From Actinomycetes bacterium (lineage in GTDB: Bacteria; Actinomycetota; Acidimicrobiia; Acidimicrobiales; Palsa-688), in the NCBI GenBank assembly GCA_021827225.1, contig JAKAXG010000270.1, positions 1-6,320 on the forward strand: a DNA stretch of 6,320 bases, given 5' to 3'. Below, piece after piece: positions 1-6,218 of the stretch; the first letter of the stretch is position 1, and every line of letters starts with the position of its first letter. The translations under genes were made by a program, and so were the position numbers. Below the pieces are notes generated by a model. It was given only the letters and a program-made list of their open reading frames with translations, was not told where the DNA came from and did no database searches.

Positions 1-1
1 C

Positions 2-598
2 TTCAGCACCTGGCTGGCCGCCTACACCGAGACCGTCGAGGACGTGAACCCGGCCCTGACGGCCACCGGACTGGCGATCTGGGGCTGGGTGCTGCGCATA
101 GCGGTGGGCGCATCGCTGTTCATCCTGCCGTTCGTGGTCACCTCGATGACCCCCCTCGTCGAGCACGGCACCCAGGTGGAGGCCATCGTCGCCGCCCACC
201 CGGCCGAGGTGGTCACCATCTCCAACATCGACCCGGTCACGCTGGCCACCCTCAACGCCAACCCGACCAACGCCCCGGCCATCGCCAGGGCGGTGGCCGA
301 GATCTCGGCGGCCCAGCGCGTGGGCCCGGCGGTGGCGTTGCAGAAGCTGATCGCGGTCAGCCAGGTGCCCAAGGCCCAACTGGCCTACCTGAACCAGTAC
401 GGGGCTTCGGTGCAGCACGCCGCCACCGTGGCCCCCAAGGAGTGGCAGCGGTGGTGGTGGGGTTGCTTCGCCGCCGAGCTGGTGTTCCTGCCCACCATCT
501 TCCTGCTGAGGGGTCGCTGGAGCCCCGGCAAGGCCAAGAGGGATGCAGACGAGCACGAGAGGATGGTCCAGTCGGAGCTGCGCAAGCTGGCCCACTGA
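2..598 (+). CDS. MFS permease, C-terminal part (5' truncated by window edge)
   Basis: The reading frame is open from the first bases, so this is the last 198 residues of a longer protein; a GTG at 44 is an internal codon, not a convincing start. Two hydrophobic stretches are visible: about residues 24-47 (LAIWGWVLRI, then GASLFILPFVV) and a second near residues 155-172 beginning with the aromatic run QRWWWGC. Between them lies a polar, alanine-rich loop of roughly 100 residues. The end is a charged cytoplasmic tail (RGRWSPGKAKRDADEHER). The NPALTATGLAIWGW segment and the WWW-helix plus GRWSP-KA-D-HER tail match, from memory, a group of actinobacterial major facilitator permeases with a long loop before the last helix. 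Such proteins move small solutes across the inner membrane; the substrate cannot be told from this fragment. MFS assignment is an inference from these C-terminal signatures, since the N-terminal motifs are off the window. Confidence 0.72.
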   Translation, partial: FSTWLAAYTETVEDVNPALTATGLAIWGWVLRIAVGASLFILPFVVTSMTPLVEHGTQVEAIVAAHPAEVVTISNIDPVTLATLNANPTNAPAIARAVAEISAAQRVGPAVALQKLIAVSQVPKAQLAYLNQYGASVQHAATVAPKEWQRWWWGCFAAELVFLPTIFLLRGRWSPGKAKRDADEHERMVQSELRKLAH

Positions 599-622
599 CC
601 TCCCAGGATCCCCCCGCCGATG

Positions 623-651
623 TGAGCCGGCCGGAACCCCCGGCCGGCTCA
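623..651 (+). terminator. GC-rich hairpin, probable terminator after the permease gene
   Basis: Arms 623-634 (TGAGCCGGCCGG) and 640-651 (CCGGCCGGCTCA) pair perfectly over 12 bp around a 5-nt loop (AACCC). It begins 25 bp after the permease stop codon. There is no T tract behind it, so it is not a textbook intrinsic terminator, but strong hairpins without a U tail are common behind genes in high-GC actinobacteria. Its position between two same-strand genes suggests it separates the permease from the Hsp31-like gene. Confidence 0.6.
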
Positions 652-698
652 GTCGGCTCCCGGTAGCCGGGCCGGGGTTTTGCCCTGGGGGGGAACGG

Positions 699-705
699 TA
701 AGGAA
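699..705 (+). promoter_or_regulatory. Ribosome binding site of the Hsp31-like gene
   Basis: TAAGGAA lies six bases before the ATG at 712 and supports that start. No clear -35/-10 pair is seen in 652-698. That stretch holds two more short, weaker hairpins (about 654-669, and 672-688 with a G-U pair). Confidence 0.6.
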
Positions 706-711
706 CGCTTC

Positions 712-1428
712 ATGGCTCACATCCTTCTTGTCCTGTCCGCCAGCGACCACTGGACCCTCAGCGACGGAGAACGGCACCCGACGGGCTACTGGGCCGAGGA
801 GTTCGTCGTCCCCCACCGCACGTTTCGCGACCGCGGGGTGGAGGTGACCATCGCCACACCCGGTGGGGGCAAGCCGTCGGTGGACGAGGCCAGCCTCAGC
901 GCCGACATGAACGGCGGGGACGAAGAGAAGGTGGCCGAGATGCGCCGCTACATCGACTCCGTGCAGGGAGAGCTGGCCTCTCCGGCCCGCCTGGAGGACG
1001 TGGCGGGGCGCATCGGCGATTTCGACGCGGTGTACATCCCGGGCGGTCACGGTCCGATGGAGGACCTCCCGGAGAATCCGGCGCTGGGCCGGATCATCCA
1101 GGATCTCCACGAGAAGGGGAAGATCGTGGCGGCCATGTGCCACGGCCCGGCCGGCCTGTTCTCCGCCCGCCGCCCCGACGGGAAGTGGCTGTTCGACGGC
1201 CGGCGGGTCACCGGCTTCAGCGACGACGAGGAGCGCCAGGTCGGGCTGGCTGACCGGGCCCGCTGGCTCCTCGAGGACCGTATGCGCCAGGAGGGCGGAC
1301 GCTACGAATCCGGGCCGGCCTGGGAGTCGTTCGTGGTGACCGACGGGAACCTGATCACCGGCCAGAACCCGGCATCCTCGCAGGCGGCCACGGACCGGAC
1401 CCTCGAGGCTCTCGGGGTCCCGGCCTGA
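712..1428 (+). CDS. Hsp31/DJ-1/PfpI-family protein (glyoxalase III or chaperone type)
   Basis: Complete 238-residue protein, close to the length of yeast Hsp31. Residues 104-118 carry FDAVYIPGGHGPMED, and the nucleophile elbow is at 138-146 (AAMCHGPAG) with Cys143 followed by His144. An acidic residue near the N-terminus (Glu29 or Glu30 in GYWAEEF) corresponds to the Glu that pairs with the catalytic Cys in this family. The C-terminal half has VTGFSDDEE (about 165-173) and VTDGNLITGQNPAS (about 209-222), both typical of the Hsp31/YDR533C branch. Members are cytosolic and convert methylglyoxal to D-lactate without glutathione, and some act as holding chaperones. It ends 22 bp from the convergent flavoprotein gene. 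The amidotransferase label often attached to such proteins refers to the fold; no glutaminase partner domain is present. The family call is firm; the substrate is inferred. Confidence 0.9.
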   Translation: MAHILLVLSASDHWTLSDGERHPTGYWAEEFVVPHRTFRDRGVEVTIATPGGGKPSVDEASLSADMNGGDEEKVAEMRRYIDSVQGELASPARLEDVAGRIGDFDAVYIPGGHGPMEDLPENPALGRIIQDLHEKGKIVAAMCHGPAGLFSARRPDGKWLFDGRRVTGFSDDEERQVGLADRARWLLEDRMRQEGGRYESGPAWESFVVTDGNLITGQNPASSQAATDRTLEALGVPA

Positions 1429-1450
1429 CCGCAGCCCGGACCGTGTCCGC

Positions 1451-2809
1451 TCAGGGCAGGCGCCGGACGGCGTCCTCGATGGCCCGGTGGAACGTCGGGT
1501 AGGCGTAGATCATCTCCGCCAGCACGGAGACCGGCACCCGGCCGTGCACCGCCACCGCCAGAGCTGACAGGACCTCCCCTCCGGCCGGCCCGGCGGAGGT
1601 GGCCCCGACGAGCAGACCGGAGCCGCGATCGGCCACCAGCTTGATGAAGCCGTCGTTGCCGGCCTTGTGGATCCACCCCCTGGCCGATGACGGCATCGGT
1701 GTGAGGGCCGTGGAGACCGTCAGGCCCCGGTCGCGGGCCTGGGCCTCGGTCAGGCCGACGGCGCCGACCTCGGGGTCGGTGAAGGTGACCCGGGGCAGGG
1801 CCCGGTAGTCAGCCGGCTGGTGGGGCTGGCCCAGGATGTCCGCGACGGCGATGCGGGCCTGGTACATGGCCACGTGGGTGAAGGCGCCCCGGCCGGTTAT
1901 GTCACCCACCGCCCAGAGCCTCTCCCCGGCCCGGAGGTGCCCGTCGACGGCGATGAAGCGGGCGGAGCGGTCCAGCCCGGCGGCGGCGACCCCGAGGCGG
2001 TCCAGATCGGCCCGGCGGCCGGTGGCGACCAGGAGCCGCTCGGCCTCGACGGGCGGCCCATCCGCCGTCTCGATGCGGAATCTCCCCCCGTCGTGGGCGA
2101 CCCGGCTGATGCGCGCTCCGGCCACCACGCCCAGGCCCTCCCGCTCGAACACCTCGGCGATCAACTGGCCGGCCTCGGGCTCCTCCACCGCCAGCAACCG
2201 GTCGGCGGCCTCCATGACGGTCACCTGGGAACCGAAGCGGGCGAACACCTGCGCGAACTCCAGCCCGACGGCGCCCCCGCCGATGACGGCCAGAGACCGC
2301 GGCACCTCGGTGGTCTCCACCGCCTCCCGGTTGGTCCAGTAGGGCGTGCCGGCCAGGCCCGGGATGCCCGGGACGGAGGGCTCGGTGCCGGCGGCGATCA
2401 CCAGGGCAGTGCCGGCGTGGAACTCGACGCCTTCAACCGTCACGGCGGACGGGCCGGTGATGCGGGCCTCGCCGCGCACGAAGCGGCCACCTCTACCCTC
2501 GAAGCGTTCGACCGCGACGGTGTCGTCCCAGTCGTCGGTGGCCTCCTCGCGGATGCGTCGGGCGACGGGCTCCCAGTCCGGGACAACCGTCGACGACCCG
2601 GCCAGCCCGGCGATCCGGCGCCCCTCGGCGAGGGAGCCCGCGGCCCGGATCATCATCTTGGACGGCACGCAACCCCAGTAGGGACATTCGCCGCCCAGCA
2701 GTCGGGAGTCCACCCCGACCACCGACATCCCGGCCTCGGCCAGCCGGCCGGCCACCTCCTCCCCTCCGGGGCCCATCCCCACCACGACTGCGTCCACCTG
2801 CTCGGCCAC
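1451..2809 (-). CDS. FAD-dependent pyridine nucleotide-disulfide oxidoreductase
   Basis: A 452-residue protein of the dihydrolipoamide dehydrogenase / mercuric reductase / glutathione reductase family, the usual length for it. Domains in order: FAD-binding Rossmann motif GMGPGGEE at 11-18; redox-active disulfide GGECPYWGCVPSK at 39-51 with Cys42 and Cys47; NAD(P)-binding GGGAVGLE at 177-184, whose next strand ends VTVME with Glu200, which favours NADH over NADPH; second FAD motif WAVGDITG at 299-306; C-terminal dimer domain from about 338 (LPRVTFTDPEVGAVGL). The usual His-x4-Glu dyad near the end is replaced by Tyr437 and His441 in YAYPTFH. The GTG start was chosen because AGGAGGT sits eight bases before it and the FAD motif follows directly; the frame stays open upstream but with non-protein-like sequence. 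The physiological disulfide or quinone substrate is unknown. It is not a canonical Lpd or mycothione reductase. It may be cotranscribed with the DinB-like gene 64 bp upstream. Confidence 0.9.
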   Translation of the reverse strand: MAEQVDAVVVGMGPGGEEVAGRLAEAGMSVVGVDSRLLGGECPYWGCVPSKMMIRAAGSLAEGRRIAGLAGSSTVVPDWEPVARRIREEATDDWDDTVAVERFEGRGGRFVRGEARITGPSAVTVEGVEFHAGTALVIAAGTEPSVPGIPGLAGTPYWTNREAVETTEVPRSLAVIGGGAVGLEFAQVFARFGSQVTVMEAADRLLAVEEPEAGQLIAEVFEREGLGVVAGARISRVAHDGGRFRIETADGPPVEAERLLVATGRRADLDRLGVAAAGLDRSARFIAVDGHLRAGERLWAVGDITGRGAFTHVAMYQARIAVADILGQPHQPADYRALPRVTFTDPEVGAVGLTEAQARDRGLTVSTALTPMPSSARGWIHKAGNDGFIKLVADRGSGLLVGATSAGPAGGEVLSALAVAVHGRVPVSVLAEMIYAYPTFHRAIEDAVRRLP

Positions 2810-2817
2810 CCGCGTCC

Positions 2818-2824
2818 ACCTCCT
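2818..2824 (-). promoter_or_regulatory. Ribosome binding site deciding the flavoprotein start
   Basis: On the minus strand AGGAGGT stands eight bases before a GTG (2809-2807) that opens directly into the FAD-binding strand. This near-perfect Shine-Dalgarno sequence argues against the longer 517-residue reading that begins inside the upstream gene. Confidence 0.85.
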
Positions 2825-2873
2825 GTCATCCCAACCCGCTGGCGCAGCAAGATCCTTCCACCCCGGCGGGTGC

Positions 2874-3416
2874 TCAGTTGGCGGGGTGGATGCGACCCTG
2901 CGCGTCGAGGAGGTGGTGGTGCGCCTCGTGCACGGCGAAGCACGCCAGGCCCGAGACGGTGAAGCGGTCCACGCCGTCGCGCATGGCGGTGCGGTCCCAG
3001 TCACCGGCCCGTCGCTCGGCGACGATGGCGGCGAAGCGCCGCACCTGATCCTCGAGGTCGGCGATCAGCTCATCGACCGGCATCCGGTTGTACCGGTCCC
3101 ACCCCTCGGGGCCGGGGTCGAACCAGCCTACCGTCGGGTTCTCCTCCCGCACCGCCAGCAGGATCCGGTCCCCGAAGACGCGCACCATGTCGCGCACGTG
3201 GGCGCCGTACTGGATCGGTGACCAGACATCGGCAGCCGGGTTGGTCCGCAGGTAGGAGTCATCCGCCGTTTGCAGGAACTCCTTCCACCCGGCCGAGGAG
3301 CCCGCCGCCACCTCGCCGAGCTCCGACGGAGGCCGGGCCGCCGGATCCTGTCCGCACTGCGGGCATCCCCGGTCCTGGATACGCACCCACTGCCAGCCTT
3401 CCGGAGCGTCTTTCAC
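2874..3416 (-). CDS. DinB-fold (YfiT/DinB-like) protein with N-terminal CxxC
   Basis: With the GTG start at 3416 the product is 180 residues. Near the N-terminus is GWQWVRIQDRGCPQCGQD (7-24), with Cys18 and Cys21, resembling the start of a common actinobacterial DinB-family group whose members begin with a W-x-W stretch and a CPECG motif. Next come VWSPIQYGAHVRDM (64-77, His73) and the C-terminal FAVHEAHHHL (160-169; His163, 166, 167, 168), which fit the three-histidine metal site of this four-helix bundle. A later GTG (3386) has a better-spaced GGAAGG but would remove the W-x-W segment, so I prefer 3416; the start remains uncertain. DinB-superfamily proteins include thiol-dependent transferases and isomerases (bacillithiol or mycothiol as cofactor), but this protein's reaction is unknown. 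It is divergent from the DUF542 gene and likely first in a two-gene unit with the flavoprotein. Confidence 0.82.
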   Translation of the reverse strand: MKDAPEGWQWVRIQDRGCPQCGQDPAARPPSELGEVAAGSSAGWKEFLQTADDSYLRTNPAADVWSPIQYGAHVRDMVRVFGDRILLAVREENPTVGWFDPGPEGWDRYNRMPVDELIADLEDQVRRFAAIVAERRAGDWDRTAMRDGVDRFTVSGLACFAVHEAHHHLLDAQGRIHPAN

Positions 3417-3460
3417 CGGACCACTGTCGCCCGGCGGGACGGCTTCCGCAACCGATATCG

Positions 3461-3480
3461 GGTCCCCCAGGTGGGGGCCC
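3461..3480. repeat. Short hairpin in the leader of the DinB-like gene
   Basis: CCCCC (3464-3468) and GGGGG (3473-3477) pair around a 4-nt loop, and after one mismatch GG/CC pairs flank them. It falls in the presumed minus-strand 5' leader, about 45 bases before the chosen start. It may be chance in such GC-rich DNA. Confidence 0.3.
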
Positions 3481-3520
3481 GGAACCGGCCACAGACGGGA
3501 ATCAAACCGGGTCCGCGTTG

Positions 3521-3545
3521 TTATTCTAGTATGGACTAGAAATAA
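3521..3545. promoter_or_regulatory. Inverted-repeat operator in the divergent promoter region
   Basis: TTCTAGT (3524-3530) and ACTAGAA (3535-3541) form a perfect 7-bp inverted repeat with a 4-bp spacer (ATGG). Adding flanking TTA and ATAA gives a near-symmetric AT-rich 25-bp block in otherwise very GC-rich DNA. It overlaps possible -10 elements for both directions: TAGTAT (3527-3532) on plus and TAGAAT (3528-3523) on minus. No convincing -35 is seen on either side. It ends two bases before the DUF542 ribosome binding site. A dimeric regulator bound here would block both promoters. Because DUF542 genes are often controlled by Rrf2-family (NsrR/IscR-like) sensors, such a regulator is my first guess, but that is inference; no regulator gene of this type is in the window. 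Confidence 0.6.
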
Positions 3546-3552
3546 AGGGAGG
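3544..3552 (+). promoter_or_regulatory. Ribosome binding site of the DUF542 gene
   Basis: AAAGGGAGG lies five bases before the ATG at 3558 and fixes that start. It directly abuts the inverted repeat, so the untranslated leader must be very short. Confidence 0.75.
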
Positions 3553-3557
3553 CCGTC

Positions 3558-3851
3558 ATGACCACTGCCGCACCTACGGAGCGGACCCTCGCCGAGCTGG
3601 TGGCCGAGAACCCGGCCCGGGCCGTGGTGCTCGACCATCTCGGACTGGACTTCTGCTGCCACGGCAACCGGAGCCTCTCCGACGCATGCGCCGCGGCCGG
3701 GCTCGATCCCGACAGCGTTCGCACCGCTCTCGACGACGTCGCCGAGGTCCCCTCCTCGTGGTCCGGCGGGGGGCGGGCCGACCTGGCCTCGTACGTCGAG
3801 GCGATCCAGAAACGGGTACCAACGGCCCGTCAGGACCGGCCCGACCGGTAG
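3558..3851 (+). CDS. Stand-alone DUF542 (ScdA N-terminal domain) protein, iron-sulfur repair related
   Basis: A 97-residue protein. Residues about 8-66 are the DUF542 domain: TLAELVAENPARAVVLDHLGL, then DFCCHGNRSLSDAC with Cys33, Cys34, His35 and Cys44. In the RIC/YtfE/ScdA proteins this cysteine-containing domain precedes a di-iron hemerythrin domain, giving about 220-240 residues, and they help repair iron-sulfur clusters after nitric oxide or oxidative damage in the cytosol. Here the protein stops about 30 residues after DUF542. The tail ADLASYVEAIQKR (74-86) looks like the first hemerythrin helix, but the expected metal-binding histidines are missing and the sequence then ends. No continuation of a hemerythrin domain is visible in another frame downstream, where the response-regulator gene lies on the opposite strand. 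It could be a truncated RIC or a natural single-domain form working with a separate hemerythrin protein. Its last 22 bp overlap the convergent response-regulator gene. Confidence 0.85.
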   Translation: MTTAAPTERTLAELVAENPARAVVLDHLGLDFCCHGNRSLSDACAAAGLDPDSVRTALDDVAEVPSSWSGGGRADLASYVEAIQKRVPTARQDRPDR

Positions 3852-4507
3852 ATGTGTTCGGGTCGGCCGGTGGTTCCGTAGCGCAGGTGCACCGAGACCC
3901 GGCCCGTCGACTCCAGGTAGGACAGGTAGCGCTGGGCGGTGGCCCGGCTCATGCCGGTGCGTTCGGCCACCCCCAGCGCGGTGACCCCCTCCACGGACCC
4001 GGCCAGCACCTTCTCCACCTTCTCCAGGGTGAGCGGGGAACGACCCTTCGGGGTGGGACCGACCGGTTCTGTCCTCAGGGCACCGAACACCCGGTCCACC
4101 TGGGACTGGTCGGCTTCTCCGGCGTCGCCGAGACGCGAACGCATGGTGGCGTAGGAGGCGAGCTTGTCCCGGAAGCTGTCGAAGGTGAACGGCTTGAGGA
4201 TGTAGTGCAGGGCCCCGTGCTGTAGAGCGGCCCGGACCGAGTCGAGGTCGCGCGCTGCGGTGATGACTATCACGTCGACAGGTGGGTGGTCCCCGTGCCG
4301 GAGCCTGGCGGCCAGATCCAGGCCGTGGTCGTCGGGCAGGTACAGGTCGAGGAGCAGCAGGTCGGGCCGCAGGGAGTCCACCAGATCGACGGCCGCCGCC
4401 GCGGTGTGGGCTTCACCGACGACCTCGAAGCCACTCACCTTCTCCACGTAGGCCGTGTGGATGCGCGCCACCCGGAAGTCGTCCTCCACCACCAGGGTGC
4501 GGATCAC
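3830..4507 (-). CDS. CitB/DcuR-type response regulator
   Basis: A 225-residue cytosolic regulator. The receiver domain spans about 1-120: acidic cluster VEDD (7-10), phosphoacceptor Asp54 in LLLLDLYLPD, Thr83 in VITAA, and Lys105 in YILKPF. The output region ends in a helix-turn-helix (about 176-198, ALGVAERTGMSRATAQRYL) followed by the wing-like VSVHLRYGTTGRPEHIYR, the hallmark of the CitB/DpiA/DcuR family that responds to extracellular citrate or C4-dicarboxylates. Length is normal. The GTG start overlaps the kinase stop codon in a GTGA junction, and GGGAGGAGG lies just upstream, so the two are translated together. The partner is certainly the adjacent kinase. Its targets are unknown; the nearest candidate operator-like sites are in its own kinase leader. 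A longer 360-residue reading of this frame runs back into the kinase gene in the wrong frame and is rejected. Confidence 0.93.
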   Translation of the reverse strand: MIRTLVVEDDFRVARIHTAYVEKVSGFEVVGEAHTAAAAVDLVDSLRPDLLLLDLYLPDDHGLDLAARLRHGDHPPVDVIVITAARDLDSVRAALQHGALHYILKPFTFDSFRDKLASYATMRSRLGDAGEADQSQVDRVFGALRTEPVGPTPKGRSPLTLEKVEKVLAGSVEGVTALGVAERTGMSRATAQRYLSYLESTGRVSVHLRYGTTGRPEHIYRSGRS

Positions 4508-6171
4508 CGGCCCTCCTCCCCCGCTGCCACCCGGCTCCCGGCGGCCCCGACCGCCACGCCACCGGCGGCGGGTACCACGCAGCCGGGGAGGGTGGCCGTG
4601 AACACCCCTCCGGGCCCGTCCCCGGCCTCCACCCGCCCACCGCGGCGCTCGGCCAGCTGGCGGATCAGGGCCAGACCGATACCCCGGCCGGGGCCACCCC
4701 GGTCCTTTTTGGTGGTGAAGCCCTCCTCGAACACCTTCTCCCGCAGCCCTGGGGGCACCCCCGGACCGCTGTCGCGCACGGTCACGGTGAGCGAACCACC
4801 GGTCGAGACCAGCCGCACCTCCACCCCGGCGTGGGAGATGCCGGCGGAGGCGTCGATGGCATTGTCCACCAGGTTGCCGACGACGGTCAGCACGTCGCCG
4901 ATCTGGGAGCACTCACCGTCGATGCGACTGTCGGCGGACAGGAGGAGGGCTATCCCCCGCTCCTCGGCCAGCGCCGTCTTGGCCATGAGCAGAGCCACCA
5001 GCCTGGTGTCGCCCAGCTGCTCCAGCATCCGATCCGCCTCCTGATGGCGGTAGGTGGAGAGATCGGTGGCGTAGCGCACCGCCTCGGCGTGCTCACCCAG
5101 CTCGACCAGCCCCACGAAGGTGTGCATCTGGTTGGCGAACTCGTGGGCCTGGGCCCGCAGGGTGTCGGTCAGCCCGGTGACCCGCTCCAGCTCCCGGAGG
5201 AGGGTCTCGGACTCGGTGCGGTCCTGCAGGGTGATCACCCATCCCACCTGGCGGCGGTGGTCCACCCGCAGCGGCCTCCGGTTGACCACCACGATCCGGT
5301 CGCCGTGCACGACGGTGATGTTGCTGCCGGACAGCACCCCGGTGGCGGCATCGGCGAAGCGCCCCGGAGGCAGCAGATCGACGGCCGGGCAGCCGAGGAA
5401 CGTCGGTGGCAGGTCGAGCAGGTCCCGGGCCGAGTCGTTGGCGAACAGGACCCGGCCTTTATTGTCATAACCGATGACACCATCTCTGATTCCGTGGAGC
5501 AGGGCCTCGCGCTCCTGGACCAGAGCCGTGATGTCCTGCAGCTCGAGGCCCAGCGTCTGGCGCTTGAGGCGGCGGGCCACCAGAACCGCCGCCCCCACCC
5601 CGAACGCCAGGGCGGCGATGGCGAACCCGGCCAGCCCCGGCAGGGCATGCAGCAACCGGTCCGTGATGTCCTCGACGGGGAACCCGACCGACACCTCACC
5701 CACCACCCGGTTCCCGGCCAGTATGGGGGCCTTGCCCCGGGCGGTGAAGCCGAGGGTCCCCTCCTGGACGCCGGTCCACGGCCGACCGGTACGGAATGGT
5801 TCGCTGCTCACCGGCTCCGGGTCGTCGTAGACCACCGAGCGGCCGATGAGGCGGGGGTCGGGGTGCGAGTAGCGGATGCCGGCATCGTTGGTGACGACCA
5901 CGTAGGCGGCGCCTGTCTGCGCCCTCACCGCCGAAGCCTCCGACTGCACCGGGCCGCCGGGGGGCAGGGCCGTCACCTGCTCGGCGATCTGCGGCATGGC
6001 GGCCACCGAGGAGGCCACGGCCAGGGCCCGCTTCTCGTACTGCTGCTCCACCATCCGGTCGAACTGCCTGGCGGTGATGATGAACGCCGCAGCGAGCACC
6101 ACCACCAGCACCGCCACCTGGGCCAGCGCCACCTGGTTCGAGAGATTCCGGTGGTTGCGCAACCACCGCAT
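4504..6171 (-). CDS. CitA/DcuS-type carboxylate-sensing histidine kinase
   Basis: A 555-residue membrane kinase. Order: TM1 about 14-34; extracytoplasmic sensor domain 35-175; TM2 about 179-199; cytoplasmic PAS domain about 211-320 (IRDGVIGYDNKGRVLFAN); HPK5-type phosphoacceptor region AQAHEFANQMHTFVGL with His343; ATP-binding domain with N box VGNLVDNAIDA (431-441), G1 DSGPGVPP (467-474), FEEGFTTKK (481-489) and G2 GRGIGLAL (495-502). In the sensor domain, RYSHPDP (100-106) and GFTARGKAPI (141-150) supply Arg100/His103 and Arg145/Lys147, matching in spacing the pairs Arg66/His69 and Arg107/Lys109 that bind citrate in Klebsiella CitA. This suggests a di- or tricarboxylate ligand; which one is not decided by sequence. 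The ATG at 6171 was chosen because GGGGGGAGGG stands seven bases upstream and TM1 follows after a short basic segment. A poorly conserved tail of about 25 residues (Ala/Gly/Val rich) follows the ATPase domain. Confidence 0.94.
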   Translation of the reverse strand: MRWLRNHRNLSNQVALAQVAVLVVVLAAAFIITARQFDRMVEQQYEKRALAVASSVAAMPQIAEQVTALPPGGPVQSEASAVRAQTGAAYVVVTNDAGIRYSHPDPRLIGRSVVYDDPEPVSSEPFRTGRPWTGVQEGTLGFTARGKAPILAGNRVVGEVSVGFPVEDITDRLLHALPGLAGFAIAALAFGVGAAVLVARRLKRQTLGLELQDITALVQEREALLHGIRDGVIGYDNKGRVLFANDSARDLLDLPPTFLGCPAVDLLPPGRFADAATGVLSGSNITVVHGDRIVVVNRRPLRVDHRRQVGWVITLQDRTESETLLRELERVTGLTDTLRAQAHEFANQMHTFVGLVELGEHAEAVRYATDLSTYRHQEADRMLEQLGDTRLVALLMAKTALAEERGIALLLSADSRIDGECSQIGDVLTVVGNLVDNAIDASAGISHAGVEVRLVSTGGSLTVTVRDSGPGVPPGLREKVFEEGFTTKKDRGGPGRGIGLALIRQLAERRGGRVEAGDGPGGVFTATLPGCVVPAAGGVAVGAAGSRVAAGEEGR

Positions 6172-6178
6172 GCTTCGG

Positions 6179-6188
6179 CCCTCCCCCC
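6179..6188 (-). promoter_or_regulatory. Ribosome binding site deciding the kinase start
   Basis: GGGGGGAGGG on the minus strand ends seven bases before the ATG at 6171-6169. The frame is open for a further 39 codons upstream, but those codons cross the hairpin and encode nothing kinase-like. Confidence 0.7.
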
Positions 6189-6209
6189 GGAGACGAATGA
6201 ACGAAAGAC

Positions 6210-6215
6210 ATTCTA
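6210..6215 (-). promoter_or_regulatory. Possible -10 element for the kinase operon
   Basis: TAGAAT on the minus strand differs from TATAAT at one base and lies 38 bases before the kinase ATG. The -35 position would fall in the hairpin just upstream, and no TTGACA-like match is seen there, so the promoter call is tentative. Confidence 0.35.
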
Positions 6216-6218
6216 ACG

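Noticed and set aside
1423..1457. Possible bidirectional terminator between the Hsp31-like and flavoprotein genes
   Set aside because: Only a 7-bp imperfect match (GGCCTGA with TCAGGGC) around a loop of about 20 bases and no T tract; not above chance here.
1820..2962. A 380-codon plus-strand frame opposite the flavoprotein
   Set aside because: Low-complexity Gly/Asp/Pro/His-rich translation, no ribosome site, and it crosses two well-supported minus-strand genes.
3417..3662. Extension of the DinB-like protein to an ATG at 3662
   Set aside because: It would run through the palindromic promoter and into the DUF542 gene, and the added residues show no family similarity.
4282..6216. A 644-codon open frame on the plus strand opposite the kinase and regulator genes
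   Set aside because: Its translation is Gly/Pro/His/Arg-rich with no domain, and it mirrors the kinase genes' codon bias. Long antisense frames are expected at this GC content.
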